From assembly GCA_938075415.1 (NCBI GenBank), contig CALJHC010000026.1, forward strand, positions 1 through 64,000: a DNA stretch of 64,000 nucleotides. Direction: 5' to 3'. Below the pieces are notes generated by a model. That model saw nothing but the letters and a program-made list of their open reading frames with translations, had not been told where the DNA came from and did no database searches. Numbering within the stretch: the stretch's first letter is position 1; each line of letters starts with the position of its first letter. Source of the stretch: an uncultured Rubripirellula sp. Its GTDB lineage: Bacteria; Planctomycetota; Planctomycetia; Pirellulales; Pirellulaceae. This document shows, one piece after another, positions 41,166-50,052 of this stretch. The translations under genes were made by a program, and so were the position numbers.

Positions 41166-42116
41166 ATGACGCAATCCATTGAGTTTGTTGATTCCCATAC
41201 TGCTGGTGAACCAACTCGAGTGATTGTCGCGGGGGGACCTGATTTAGGGTTTGGGCCATTACCCGGTCGTGTAGAGCGATTTCGGCAATCAGCTGATGGT
41301 CTACGTTGTGCCATGGTTACCGAGCCGCGAGGGGCCGACGTTTTGGTTGGGGCTCTGCTTTGCGAGCCGTTTGATAAGACCTGTGATGCGGGTGTGATCT
41401 TTTTCAATAACGTCGGCTATCTGGGGATGTGTGGTCATGGATTGATCGGCTTGGTTGAAACCTTGCGTTTCTTGGGAAGACTTGGTTCTGACGCTTGTCG
41501 AATCGAAACCCCAGTGGGGGTTGTTAATGCAACGGTTGAGAGGAATGGCGAAGTTCAATTTGCCAACGTGGCGAGCTATCGAAAAGAGGCCGGGGTTGAG
41601 CTGTCGGTTCCCGGTTTAGGGAAGGTGATTGGCGACGTCGCCTGGGGCGGTAATTGGTTCTTTTTGACGCGGCAGCCACGGCCCAGTTTGAATACCACTC
41701 CGATTTCTGAGTTGCTGCAGATAACGACCAGAATACGCAGGTCTGTCAATCAGCAGGGATTTCCCGAGGTTGACCACATCGAGCTTTTTGACACGCCAAT
41801 CGACCCCGGATCGAATTCACGAAACTTTGTTCTTTGTCCAGGATTGGAATACGACCGTTCTCCGTGTGGTACTGGAACCAGTGCCAAGCTTGCCTGTCTC
41901 GCCGCGGATGGTGCTTTGCAAGCAGGCCAACGATGGGTGCAGGAGGGAATTCTCGGGACCTCTTTCTCGGGTGTCTATCACTGGTCAGATGAGAACCCTG
42001 AACGAATCATTCCCTCGGTATCGGGTCGCGCCCACGTGACCGCTGAGGGACGCTTGCTTCTTCAAGATGATGATCCATTCAGATTGGGGATTCCTTCGGA
42101 TGTCACCGAGACTTGA
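41166..42116 (+). CDS. lhpA: 4-hydroxyproline 2-epimerase (proline racemase family)
   Basis: This 316-residue enzyme interconverts trans-4-hydroxy-L-proline and cis-4-hydroxy-D-proline without cofactor. Both catalytic cysteines are present: Cys89 in GMCGHGLIG and Cys234 in SPCGTGTSAK. Homologues that are 3-hydroxyproline dehydratases carry Thr instead of the second Cys, so epimerase is preferred. The N-terminus FVDSHTAGEPTRVIVAGGP is typical. Neighbours are a DHDPS-family deaminase before it and an FAD dehydrogenase 35 bp after it, which fit hydroxyproline catabolism. Confidence 0.93.
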   Translation: MTQSIEFVDSHTAGEPTRVIVAGGPDLGFGPLPGRVERFRQSADGLRCAMVTEPRGADVLVGALLCEPFDKTCDAGVIFFNNVGYLGMCGHGLIGLVETLRFLGRLGSDACRIETPVGVVNATVERNGEVQFANVASYRKEAGVELSVPGLGKVIGDVAWGGNWFFLTRQPRPSLNTTPISELLQITTRIRRSVNQQGFPEVDHIELFDTPIDPGSNSRNFVLCPGLEYDRSPCGTGTSAKLACLAADGALQAGQRWVQEGILGTSFSGVYHWSDENPERIIPSVSGRAHVTAEGRLLLQDDDPFRLGIPSDVTET

Positions 42117-42151
42117 AATCAATCACTAACCACGATACCTGAGTCGTAGCT

Positions 42152-43411
42152 TTGTCAAAGAAGGTAGTCGTCCTCGGAGGCGGAATCATAGGATTGGCAA
42201 CTGCCTGGCATTGCATCAAGCGGGGTCATGAAGTCACGTTGTTGGATCGTCGACAGAAGGTTCGAGACGGATGTTCGTTCGGTAACGCTGGCATGTTGGT
42301 GCCCAGTCACTTCATTCCTCTGGCGGCACCGGGCATGATCAAGCTGGGCATGAAGTGGCTATGGAGTCGTGAGTCGCCATTTGCAATCCGTCCCAGGTTG
42401 TCTTGGAGTCTGATTGACTGGCTATGGAAATTCCAACGCGCCTGTAACCAGCAGCATGTTGAACAGAATTCTCCGCTGTTGCGTGATCTCAACCTCGCGG
42501 GGCGTGCAGCATTTCTCGAGCTTGAAACGGAGCTTGCCGGAGAGTTCAATCTGGTACAGAAAGGGCTCGTGATGCTCTGCGCTACTGAAGAGGGGATGCA
42601 TGAGGAGGCCGAAGTTGCGGCTGTCTCTAATTCTCTCGGGGTCCCGGCATCCGTCATGAACCCTCAGGAGTTAGCAGAGCTTGATCCGGGTATCGAGATG
42701 GATGTTGTGGGGGGAGTCCATTTTCCACTCGATTGCCACCTGTCACCTAATCTTTTGATGAGTTCTCTGGAGGAGAAGTTGCAACGCCGCGGTGTGGAGT
42801 TCGTTTGGGAGACGGAGTGTGGTGGATTTCGGACTCAGCAAAATGAGATCCAGTGCATTACTAGTTCGACTGGCGAGATTAGCGGTGATGAGTATGTCAT
42901 CTGTGGTGGTGCCTGGTCGAATCAATTAGCTGATGACTTGGGGATTTCACTTCCACTTCAGGCGGGAAAAGGTTACAGCCTGACGCTGGAAACACCCCGT
43001 CAACAACCAACGGTTTGTTCCATCTTGAAGGAAGCTAGAGTTGCGGTGACACCGATGGGGAATAGTCTCCGGTTTGGCGGAACGATGGAAATTGTTGGCC
43101 ACGACGAATCAATCAGTCCCTCGCGATTGCGTGGGATCGTGCGGTCAATTCCAGAATACTTTCCCGCGCTCAAGCAAGATGATTTCCAAGATTGTCAGCC
43201 ATGGGTGGGGCTTCGGCCCTGTTCACCTGATGGACTTCCCTATGTCGGGCGAACCTCAAAGTACCGTAATCTGCTGATGGCAACAGGCCATGGAATGATG
43301 GGGATTAGCCTCTCGATGATCACTGGCAAGCTGATTGCCGAAGCGATTGAAGATGAGCCTTCATCAATTGACGGTATTGAAAGGATTTTGCCCGATCGAT
43401 TCGCAAATTAG
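42152..43411 (+). CDS. FAD-dependent D-amino-acid (D-hydroxyproline) dehydrogenase
   Basis: This 419-residue protein of the DadA/DAO family has the FAD-binding VVVLGGGIIGLATAW at the N-terminus, followed by a typical insertion and WVGLRPCSPDGLPYVGR near the C-terminus. It starts at TTG: an in-frame stop (TGA at 42140) lies just upstream and no ATG or GTG intervenes before the conserved nucleotide-binding strand. It lies 35 bp after the epimerase, so it is likely co-transcribed. It should oxidise cis-4-hydroxy-D-proline to pyrroline-4-hydroxy-2-carboxylate (the HypO or LhpB step). The electron acceptor is unknown. Confidence 0.9.
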   Translation: MSKKVVVLGGGIIGLATAWHCIKRGHEVTLLDRRQKVRDGCSFGNAGMLVPSHFIPLAAPGMIKLGMKWLWSRESPFAIRPRLSWSLIDWLWKFQRACNQQHVEQNSPLLRDLNLAGRAAFLELETELAGEFNLVQKGLVMLCATEEGMHEEAEVAAVSNSLGVPASVMNPQELAELDPGIEMDVVGGVHFPLDCHLSPNLLMSSLEEKLQRRGVEFVWETECGGFRTQQNEIQCITSSTGEISGDEYVICGGAWSNQLADDLGISLPLQAGKGYSLTLETPRQQPTVCSILKEARVAVTPMGNSLRFGGTMEIVGHDESISPSRLRGIVRSIPEYFPALKQDDFQDCQPWVGLRPCSPDGLPYVGRTSKYRNLLMATGHGMMGISLSMITGKLIAEAIEDEPSSIDGIERILPDRFAN

Positions 43412-43745
43412 TGGTTGCTTGATGACTTGGTCCCTGGTGGTTTTAAGGCTTCTGGCTGAGGAATACGAGTTCGTGTGCGGGTTGAGGGAATTAGCGGGGA
43501 CTGTTCTGACGGGAATCCAGTGTTGACTGGATTCCCGTCAAGGCGGGTTAATTCAGGGACGTGAGTGGATTTTAGTCTACCGAGCCTTCACAACGATCCA
43601 TTGTGCAGTAAGCTCACAGCACCGCAGTGGGAGACCGTTAATCGTAAAGGTGGTTAGTTACGAGATGATTGAATCATCTCGGATGTGTGAGTGGTTGTGC
43701 GGGGAAAACAGGTTTACGTCAAAGACGATTTAGGGTGGAATTGGA
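43412..43745. other. Gene-free spacer, 334 bp, with a strong hairpin
   Basis: Apart from the hairpin at 43507-43540, nothing was recognised here. Confidence 0.5.
43507..43540. terminator. Perfect 15-bp hairpin after the hydroxyproline genes
   Basis: TGACGGGAATCCAGT (43507-43521) and ACTGGATTCCCGTCA (43526-43540) are exact inverse complements with a 4-nt loop (GTTG). There is no T-tract after it. It sits 95 bp beyond the last hydroxyproline gene, so it may terminate by RNA structure or stabilise the 3' end. Confidence 0.6.
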
Positions 43746-44018
43746 ATGCCAAAAGTAGAATTCTCGATCCAATTGGCAGAACATGTTGGGTGCCCCAGTG
43801 AGGGTGAATTGGTGGCGGGGACTTTGCGAAGTTCTCTGAATCACTGGTTTCTGAAGTACCCGGCGATGTCAGAATATCTGCTTGATGAAGAGGGAGCCTT
43901 GCGAGGGCATCTTTCGGTCTTCGTGGATGGGCAGATGGTGGCACAGGAAGAAGCGTTAGAGACGCTTCTTGGAAATGAGTCAGAGGTATTTGTAATGCAG
44001 GCCATTTCTGGTGGATAA
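43746..44018 (+). CDS. MoaD/ThiS-like beta-grasp protein with C-terminal GG
   Basis: This 90-residue protein matches the MoaD/ThiS ubiquitin-like pattern: an N-terminal strand VEFSIQL, a helix with TLRSSLNHWFLKYP, a strand/turn LSVFVDGQMV and a final VFVMQAISGG. The C-terminal Gly-Gly is where sulfur-carrier members are adenylylated and thiocarboxylated. No moaE, moeB, thiF or thiG is nearby. Its next neighbours on the same strand are a Ser/Thr kinase and a PP2C phosphatase, with 396 bp to the first. It could be a sulfur carrier or a protein modifier. Confidence 0.8.
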   Translation: MPKVEFSIQLAEHVGCPSEGELVAGTLRSSLNHWFLKYPAMSEYLLDEEGALRGHLSVFVDGQMVAQEEALETLLGNESEVFVMQAISGG

Positions 44019-44435
44019 CCGTTGCTCAATGGAGGGAGGGTTTCCAACGGGTGTTCGGTTCCAGGTGGTGATGCCGATATCTTCGAGGCAAATCACGGAT
44101 CACCCTGACGTCTCGCCTGCATTCGAAAATGGAAGGTTGCCGGTAATTGAAATCCGTTGTTTGTTGGCTTCTGCCTGTTTTTGACGGATTGAAAACGTGA
44201 CTGGATCTAAAACTTTTTTGGGGCGGGGATGCCGGATGATTCTTTACTGATTAAGTATCTAAATTCACTCGGAATTGGTTGACGTTGTTTGGGTTGATGA
44301 GATGATTAGTCGCAATGCTCGCCGGTGTTGAATTGACCAGTGGGACTTGATGATCTGAACACCCACGGTGTTCGCCAGTTAGGGACGGTCATGAAGTGGG
44401 CTGCAACCTAGGCCGTGAGGAATGGAGTTTTTCTA
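44019..44435. other. Gene-free spacer, 417 bp
   Basis: No gene, hairpin with T-run or tandem repeat was seen between the MoaD-like gene and the kinase gene. Confidence 0.5.
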
Positions 44436-45257
44436 ATGAAGTCAAGCAAGCCCGCTCTGCGAGTGGGGATGCGACTTGGCAAGTACCGATTGGACCGACG
44501 CATTGGCTGCGGTGGATTCGCGACTGTCTATGCTGCGACAGATACTCTTCTTGGTATTAAAGTTGCTTTGAAAATCCCGTTGCCGGCTCATGTGTCCGGT
44601 GATCTGCTGGATGATTTTCGCCGAGAGGTTCGTCTAACGATGAAGCTTGATCATCCGAATATTCAGCCGATTCGAGATGCAACCTTCCTCGGCGACTACT
44701 TGGCCATCGTGACTCCCCTGGCCGAGAAAACATTGGAGGATCGACTAAAAAAGAGGATTTCTTTTGAAACCGCCTTCTCGATCACTCAGCAGTTACTTGA
44801 AGCGGTCGCTCATGCACATGAACGTAAGGTGATTCATTGCGATATCAAGCCCGAGAATATTTTGATGTTCGGTGGTTCTCAACTGAGGCTTTCGGATTTT
44901 GGGATCGCTAAGGTTGCTCAAGCAACCATCAATGGTTCTGGCACAGGCACGGTGGGTTACATGGCACCCGAGCAGGCGATGGGAAAACCGTCGACAAAAT
45001 CGGACGTGTTTTCGATTGGATTACTGACCTATCGCCTTTTTTCGAGTCATTGGCCAGAGTACCCCTTTCGGTGGCCTTTTCCTGGGGCCGCTTTGTTGCG
45101 CCGCCGCCTTCATACCGACGTAATCGCAATGATCCGCAAATCCCTCGCGATCGAACCCCATCAAAGGTTTCGTGATGCGAACCAGATGCTCAGGCAATGG
45201 AATAAAAATCGCCTGAAGTCCATTCGGTATTACAAGAAGCAGCGCGGAGATAATTAG
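44436..45257 (+). CDS. Ser/Thr protein kinase (PknB-like), HCD type
   Basis: This 273-residue protein is little more than a kinase domain. It has the glycine loop IGCGGFATVY, Lys46 in VALKIP, HCDIKPEN with Asp136 and Asn141 (an HCD in place of HRD, so a non-RD kinase), DFG (Asp154), TVGYMAPEQ and SDVFSIG. I place the start at ATG 44436, which has GGAG 8 bp upstream; an in-frame GTG at 44415 is the alternative. There is no membrane segment. The next gene, a PP2C-type phosphatase, follows after 75 bp, so the two probably form a reversible phosphorylation pair. Confidence 0.9.
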   Translation: MKSSKPALRVGMRLGKYRLDRRIGCGGFATVYAATDTLLGIKVALKIPLPAHVSGDLLDDFRREVRLTMKLDHPNIQPIRDATFLGDYLAIVTPLAEKTLEDRLKKRISFETAFSITQQLLEAVAHAHERKVIHCDIKPENILMFGGSQLRLSDFGIAKVAQATINGSGTGTVGYMAPEQAMGKPSTKSDVFSIGLLTYRLFSSHWPEYPFRWPFPGAALLRRRLHTDVIAMIRKSLAIEPHQRFRDANQMLRQWNKNRLKSIRYYKKQRGDN

Positions 45258-45332
45258 AATAGGGAGTTCGATCACACGGAAACCTGAATCCGGATCCTAG
45301 CCAATTGTCTTGCCCCCGAACGGGAGTGAATC

Positions 45333-46148
45333 ATGTTGATGACAACGACCGAACTGAAACCTGAGTTCTATTTAGAACGTGATATGGCTGCGCCGGATTT
45401 GTTATCGTTTCCTGAGGGTAAGGTTGTTGCGTACTGTCGGCGCTGTCCGGGGAAAGAGGAGCCCAATGATGACAGTGCTGCTGTGATCCGAACTCCTTTT
45501 GGAGGAATCGTTTTGGCGGTTGCGGACGGAGTCGGCGGTGGTCCTTTCGGCTACAAGGCTTCGGCAATTGCAGTCCAGGTGATTTCTGATAGTCTCGCAG
45601 GTTTCGAGAAATCTGGTGATATGCGCCCGGCCATTCTTGATGGCATCGAAAAGGCAAATCGAGAAATACTTGACCTTGGTGTCGGTGCTGCAACCACGCT
45701 GTCGGTTGTGGAAATTCAAGGTGGTGTTGCTCGTGCCTACCAGGTGGGTGATTCGATGGCCTTGATGGTTGGTCAGCGAGGAGCGTTAAAGTGGAAATCA
45801 ACGCTGCATTCACCGGTTGGATATGCAGTTGAGTCTGGGTTGCTCGACGAGCGTGAAGCGATGCAGCATGATGAAAGGCATCTCGTGTCCAATCTGGTTG
45901 GTTCCAGAGAGATGCGAATCGAAATCGGACCAGCGCAGTTACTAAGCCCCAAGGACACGGTTATCGTGGGCAGCGATGGACTTTTTGATAATCTGCACCT
46001 TGATGAGGTGATCCAGCTTGGTCGCATCGGGAAACCGATCGCTCGTGTTGAGAGATTAGCTAATCATGCGAGCGGTCGAATGGCACTGTCCGAGAGTCAG
46101 GATCTTGGCAAGCCTGATGATCTCGCTGTATTGCTGTACACGCGATGA
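45333..46148 (+). CDS. PP2C-family protein phosphatase
   Basis: This 271-residue protein shows the PPM motifs NDDSAAV, VADGVGGGPFGYKAS (metal-binding Asp-Gly), GAATTLSVVE, AYQVGDSMALM, VGSDGLFDNL and KPDDLAVLLYT. It would remove phosphate from Ser/Thr using two Mn/Mg ions. It lies 75 bp after the kinase on the same strand. There is no transmembrane or sensor domain. Its stop is 31 bp from the end of a convergent gene. Confidence 0.93.
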   Translation: MLMTTTELKPEFYLERDMAAPDLLSFPEGKVVAYCRRCPGKEEPNDDSAAVIRTPFGGIVLAVADGVGGGPFGYKASAIAVQVISDSLAGFEKSGDMRPAILDGIEKANREILDLGVGAATTLSVVEIQGGVARAYQVGDSMALMVGQRGALKWKSTLHSPVGYAVESGLLDEREAMQHDERHLVSNLVGSREMRIEIGPAQLLSPKDTVIVGSDGLFDNLHLDEVIQLGRIGKPIARVERLANHASGRMALSESQDLGKPDDLAVLLYTR

Positions 46149-46179
46149 TTCATCAGGCCTTGTATCTTTCGCAGGGATG

Positions 46180-47124
46180 TCAGCTGGTGGCAGCTTGCAC
46201 AACCGCCTTGGACTTCATCAATCCTTCTCTTGCAACTTCCAGAGCATCGCGTTCCCAATAAGAAGGGTTAAAAAGTTCGAGTGAGAAGGTCCCGCGGAAT
46301 CCATGATCAATTAATTGGCGAATGATCTGTGGTAAGGGGCAGACTCCATCACCCGGGAAAACGCGATGTTTGTCGGCAATTGTTTCCCGAGGTGGATCCG
46401 ATGGATAATCGTTCATGTGGAAGCAATGCATTCGTGATGCTTCGATCATCCCCAGTGCAGAGAAGTCACTTCCGCCTTTGTAGATGTGGTAGAAGTCGGG
46501 CAGGACGCAGGCATCTGGATGTTCTGCGCCGGCTGCGACGTAGGCTAGCTCGCTTAACTTGCTGAGGGTTGGAGAAAATCCCCACAATTCAAGCTGTGGA
46601 GTGACTCCGATTTCGGCTCCAACCTCAAGCAATGCTCGATACCGTTGGGCGATGACGGGCAAGGGTGGAGACGTGCTGTCTCCTCGATGCGCTCCCACTG
46701 GCGGGGCTGCAATACGAGATCCACCGATCGCTTTGACGATCGACATCTCTTGGCGAGCATTTTCAAGGCCCTGTTTTCTCGCTTCCTCGTCGTCAACGAT
46801 CCAGTTGGCGAATCCGATTGCGCTGTCCACCGTCAGGCCAAGGTCTTTGATTTGTTTTTTTAGGTCAGGCAGCGAGCCACCGTTCTCTGCGTATTTTTTA
46901 AGGTCGCCGATCCATGGCTCGATGCCATCGAAGCCAGCTTTTGCCGTGATTTCGACCTGTTCGACGACTGTCAGTTTTTGACCACGAACGGTGCTGGTGT
47001 TCATCGCAAATCGAATTGGCATTTTCATTGACCCCTTTTCTGCGGCTATTAATTCACTTGGTTTCAGAGACGCTGCCGCGGTCATTGCGGAGGCAGCAAG
47101 GAGGAGTTGGCGACGTTGGATCAT
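46180..47124 (-). CDS. Exported sugar-phosphate isomerase/epimerase-like TIM barrel
   Basis: The protein is 314 residues from the ATG at 47124 (MIQRRQLLLAASAMTAAAS). The N-terminus has paired arginines before a hydrophobic stretch, like a Tat signal without the full consensus. The rest is a xylose-isomerase/AP-endonuclease-2-type barrel with RFAMNTSTVRG, AGFDGIEPWIGDLKKYAENG, VDSAIGFANWIV, PQLELWGFSP, LPDFYHIYKGG, MHCFHMNDYP and GTFSLELFN. Glu/Asp/His metal ligands are likely in the ELWGF, DFYH and HMND blocks. Planctomycetes carry many such proteins with unknown substrates. Confidence 0.85.
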   Translation of the reverse strand: MIQRRQLLLAASAMTAAASLKPSELIAAEKGSMKMPIRFAMNTSTVRGQKLTVVEQVEITAKAGFDGIEPWIGDLKKYAENGGSLPDLKKQIKDLGLTVDSAIGFANWIVDDEEARKQGLENARQEMSIVKAIGGSRIAAPPVGAHRGDSTSPPLPVIAQRYRALLEVGAEIGVTPQLELWGFSPTLSKLSELAYVAAGAEHPDACVLPDFYHIYKGGSDFSALGMIEASRMHCFHMNDYPSDPPRETIADKHRVFPGDGVCPLPQIIRQLIDHGFRGTFSLELFNPSYWERDALEVAREGLMKSKAVVQAATS

Positions 47125-47885
47125 GAGCAATTCGATTAACTGGCCATTGATTCAGGTTGTCCGTAATTCGCTCGCATGTTTCGAGGACCACCCATTGATT
47201 AGAGGTGAATTCCTAGCTCGCAGCGAACCCGGGGAAGTATTGTTTTTTTGAAGCGATTTGTCGCTGTGTCTCGCGTTCAGCTCATCATAAGGAAAGCGAG
47301 TCTGGTGTTCTCGTCGCGGCGTCAGTCGGGTGTGATTCGGGCTAACGAAGTACGCGGTCGCATAGCCTAGCACAGTTGAAACGCTTTCGGGGATCGTGGA
47401 TCCAACAACTTTGAGTCAGAGCTTCGCTTGAGGCGCGAAAGGGTTTTTCTCTGAGTTTTCTCTTGATGTGGAGTGTCTTTGGGACTGCCGCAGATTGACT
47501 ATTGGCTTTCGCCATGACCGCAGGAATCAGGCGTGACGAATCATTGACGAGGTTGCAGGTTGTGAAGCTTATCGGCCCGGGAGTGGGTTAGGTTCAGTGG
47601 ATGGTGATTCGCTTGCGACAGGTCCTCATTACCAACTGAAAGTAAGTCTGCACCAACACTCGGAGGTCGTCTGGTGCTTGGTCGTGCTCGTCTTGTGCAT
47701 GAGAGTGTCAAAGTTACAGTGATTTTCATGCTTTGCCTCCTCTATGGCGACAGGGTGCTCCTTGTCGTGAGAGAGAAACCATCGACTAAAAAAAGCCTCG
47801 CGGATGGCCGCCAGGCTTTCGGAGTGTTTTACACGATTGCTAAGGAGTCCAACGGCAGTCAAATCATGCTGCAGCGAGATGGAAC
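47125..47885. other. Gene-free spacer, 761 bp
   Basis: This separates two minus-strand genes and holds the msrA terminator at 47788-47819. Between that and 47125 no credible gene was seen, so the promoter of the TIM-barrel gene is probably here. Confidence 0.5.
47788..47819 (-). terminator. Intrinsic terminator of msrA
   Basis: Read on the minus strand, AAAGCCT is followed by a GC-rich inner stem (CGG/CCG) and AGGCTTTTTTT. The stem is thus closed by AAAGCCT/AGGCTTT and ends in seven T. It lies 66 bp beyond the msrA stop. Confidence 0.85.
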
Positions 47886-48551
47886 TTACTTTTCGTTCGG
47901 CCTCTTGAGTTTGTCACCGAACTCGCGATTAAACTTTCGCACCTTGTTCCGAACGACGAACTGGCAGTAGCCGTAATTTGGATTCCGACGATAAAAGTCT
48001 TGGTGGTACTCCTCTGCTGGATAGAACTTTGTCGCCTTTTCCAGAGTGGTGACGACTGGGGTTTTGAATTCCCCAGAATCGTTAAGCTTAGCAATGTATT
48101 TCTCGGCCGCTTTCCTTTGATCTTCATTGTGGAAGAAAACAGCACTTCGATACTGGGGGCCCTCATCTGCTCCCTGCTTGTTACGGGTTGTAGGATCGTG
48201 CGTTTTGAAAAACACCTCGAGCAACTCTTCATAGCTCGTTTTGCTGGGATCGTAAATCACCTCGATCGCTTCCGCATGCCCGGTGGTCTTGCTGCAGACT
48301 TGTTCGTAGGTCGGATTGGGCACTGTGCCGCCGATATATCCGGAGACAACATCGGAAACGCCTTGCATTCTTTCAAAAACGGCTTCGGTGCACCAAAAGC
48401 ATCCGCCCGCGAGTGTCGCGGTTGCCTCTGTTTTCTGAGCATTCTTGCTACTGTTGTCCGACAACTCTTTTTCTCCTGCAGAAGCAGCGAAAGGGGTGAA
48501 GCCAATCATCAAAACTGACATGCACAAGTTTAGGGGTCTGAACAGGTTCAT
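47886..48551 (-). CDS. msrA: Exported peptide methionine sulfoxide reductase MsrA
   Basis: This 221-residue protein has a signal peptide (MSVLMIGFTPFAASAG region, cut near residue 26), so it acts outside the cytoplasm. It carries the catalytic GCFWCTEA with the nucleophilic Cys, GYIGGTVPNPTYEQV, HAEAIEVIYDP, TRNKQGADEGPQYRSA and FYPAEEYHQDF. It reduces methionine-S-sulfoxide in proteins. The last ~30 residues (NYGYCQFVVRNKVRKF) include a Cys that may be a resolving residue. An intrinsic terminator follows. No msrB is seen nearby. Confidence 0.95.
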   Translation of the reverse strand: MNLFRPLNLCMSVLMIGFTPFAASAGEKELSDNSSKNAQKTEATATLAGGCFWCTEAVFERMQGVSDVVSGYIGGTVPNPTYEQVCSKTTGHAEAIEVIYDPSKTSYEELLEVFFKTHDPTTRNKQGADEGPQYRSAVFFHNEDQRKAAEKYIAKLNDSGEFKTPVVTTLEKATKFYPAEEYHQDFYRRNPNYGYCQFVVRNKVRKFNREFGDKLKRPNEK

Positions 48552-49547
48552 CGTTTGATAATCCTTTCAAGAAGGACGATTGGGTGGAAGTGATTCTTAC
48601 TTGTTGGGTGTGCGATGCGGTCTTTCAACGGACTGCTGTTCGCTTCGACCTGACAACCGAAGCACTGTTAAATGAGTGCAATACATCGGTTCAGAGGTTT
48701 TCCTTTATTCTACGCGACAATCAATGTTGCGGGTAATGTTGAATTACCGTGCATGCTTAATATCGGGATGTTTGCTGCAAAAAAGCTGGTTTTTTCCGGA
48801 AATCTGATAACTTCTCCACGAAGAGAACCGCATGATTTCATGCCACTACCCAGTGATTTCCAGCCCTTGTTGATTTGGAAATCAGCCAGTCTTTCTTTTG
48901 GTTTGGCTATTGGAAATACGCGGAGTCAATTTTTCTCGGCGAAAAACATGCCGCCTTTTGAACTACTTTTCAGCGGTTTGACTGCGGGTGGATTGATTTC
49001 GGTAGGTTTGCCGCTTGCTGCGGTTTGACTGAAATCGCGGCCATCTTTTGCCTGGCAGTGCGTTAGTCCTCGTTGATGTGGGCCTAGACTCTTTCAGACC
49101 TTTGGGTGGTTTAGCGTTGGGATATGTAACCCTCAATCAGAAGATCCTCTCCCCTCTTAGCTTTCCATCCATTCGTTCGCAGATGAGGGATTTGATCGTT
49201 GGAATTCACGGTGTATGAATCCGATACAGCATTCTGTAATTTCGTGGGAAATCATTTGTTACAAAATAGTCTGACAGCGAACCTGCGATGTCGAGTCTGT
49301 GTTTTTGCCTTGAGAGGTCATGTTCAGGTAGTGGTTGTTTTGTGAATCATGGTTGAGCGATGTGCAAGATGTTGGGACGCGACTGCTGATCGGTGTGATT
49401 CCTGAATGTCTAACGATTGCAGCATGGGTTGGTAGTGTGGTTGATTGTCACGATCTTTTAGCTCAGCATAATCAGTTTTCAGGATTGCTTGTGGTCGCCG
49501 CCAAGGGCGAATGCTTTATTTAGATGGTTTGAAAGAAATGGATTGAG
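48552..49547. other. Gene-poor spacer, 996 bp
   Basis: This region lies between divergent msrA and the thioesterase. A 118-codon plus frame (48672-49028) has a hydrophobic C-terminus (LLFSGLTAGGLISVGLPLAAV) but no clear ribosome site, and I do not call it a gene. No repeats or hairpins were noted. Confidence 0.45.
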
Positions 49548-49985
49548 ATGGATCTTTATTATGATCTGATGCATCAAGTCGAGGCCGACGAAATTGATGC
49601 GCAGCAACACGTTCACAATCTACGATACCTGCAGTGGACACTTTGGGCTGCTGGGCAACACACGCGAGTTGGCGGTTGGGATGCGGAGGCTGGTCTTCGA
49701 GAAGGTGTTGGTTGGGTCGTTCGCAAGCATGACATCACTTATCGAGCTGCAGCGATTGCGGGTGATGAGTTAATCATTCGCACTTGGGTCAGTGAAATTG
49801 CAAGATTTGCATCGAAGAGAAAGTATGTTATTTGTAGGCCACGAGACCAAGCAGTTCTGGCAAGAGTCGAAACGCGTTGGGTTTACGTCGACTTGAACCG
49901 CCATAAAGTTCTTGCAATTCCAGATCAATTAACTGCCCAGCTGAAGGTTTGTGATCCCGCACCTCCCTTACCTTGGGAGGAGTAA
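49548..49985 (+). CDS. 4HBT/YbgC-type hotdog acyl-CoA thioesterase
   Basis: This 145-residue protein has the 4-hydroxybenzoyl-CoA thioesterase pattern: the catalytic EIDAQQHVHNLRYLQW, VVRKHDITYRAAAIAGDEL, and SKRKYVICRPRDQAVLARVETRWVYVD. The Asp in EIDAQQHV is the likely nucleophile. It should hydrolyse acyl-CoA; chain length is unknown. A membrane protein starts 67 bp later on the same strand, so the two may form an operon. The ATG is preceded by a GGATTGAG site. Confidence 0.88.
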   Translation: MDLYYDLMHQVEADEIDAQQHVHNLRYLQWTLWAAGQHTRVGGWDAEAGLREGVGWVVRKHDITYRAAAIAGDELIIRTWVSEIARFASKRKYVICRPRDQAVLARVETRWVYVDLNRHKVLAIPDQLTAQLKVCDPAPPLPWEE

Positions 49986-50052
49986 AAAAGCGGGATCGGT
50001 CCAAGGTAAAATTTCGCAATTTGGTTTGGGACAAATGAAGGGGGTTCAGGGC

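Noticed and set aside
48672-49028. 118-codon plus frame in the msrA-thioesterase spacer
   Set aside because: No ribosome site and a mixed, unstructured sequence; a chance frame in a 1-kb spacer is more likely, though the hydrophobic C-terminus is noted.
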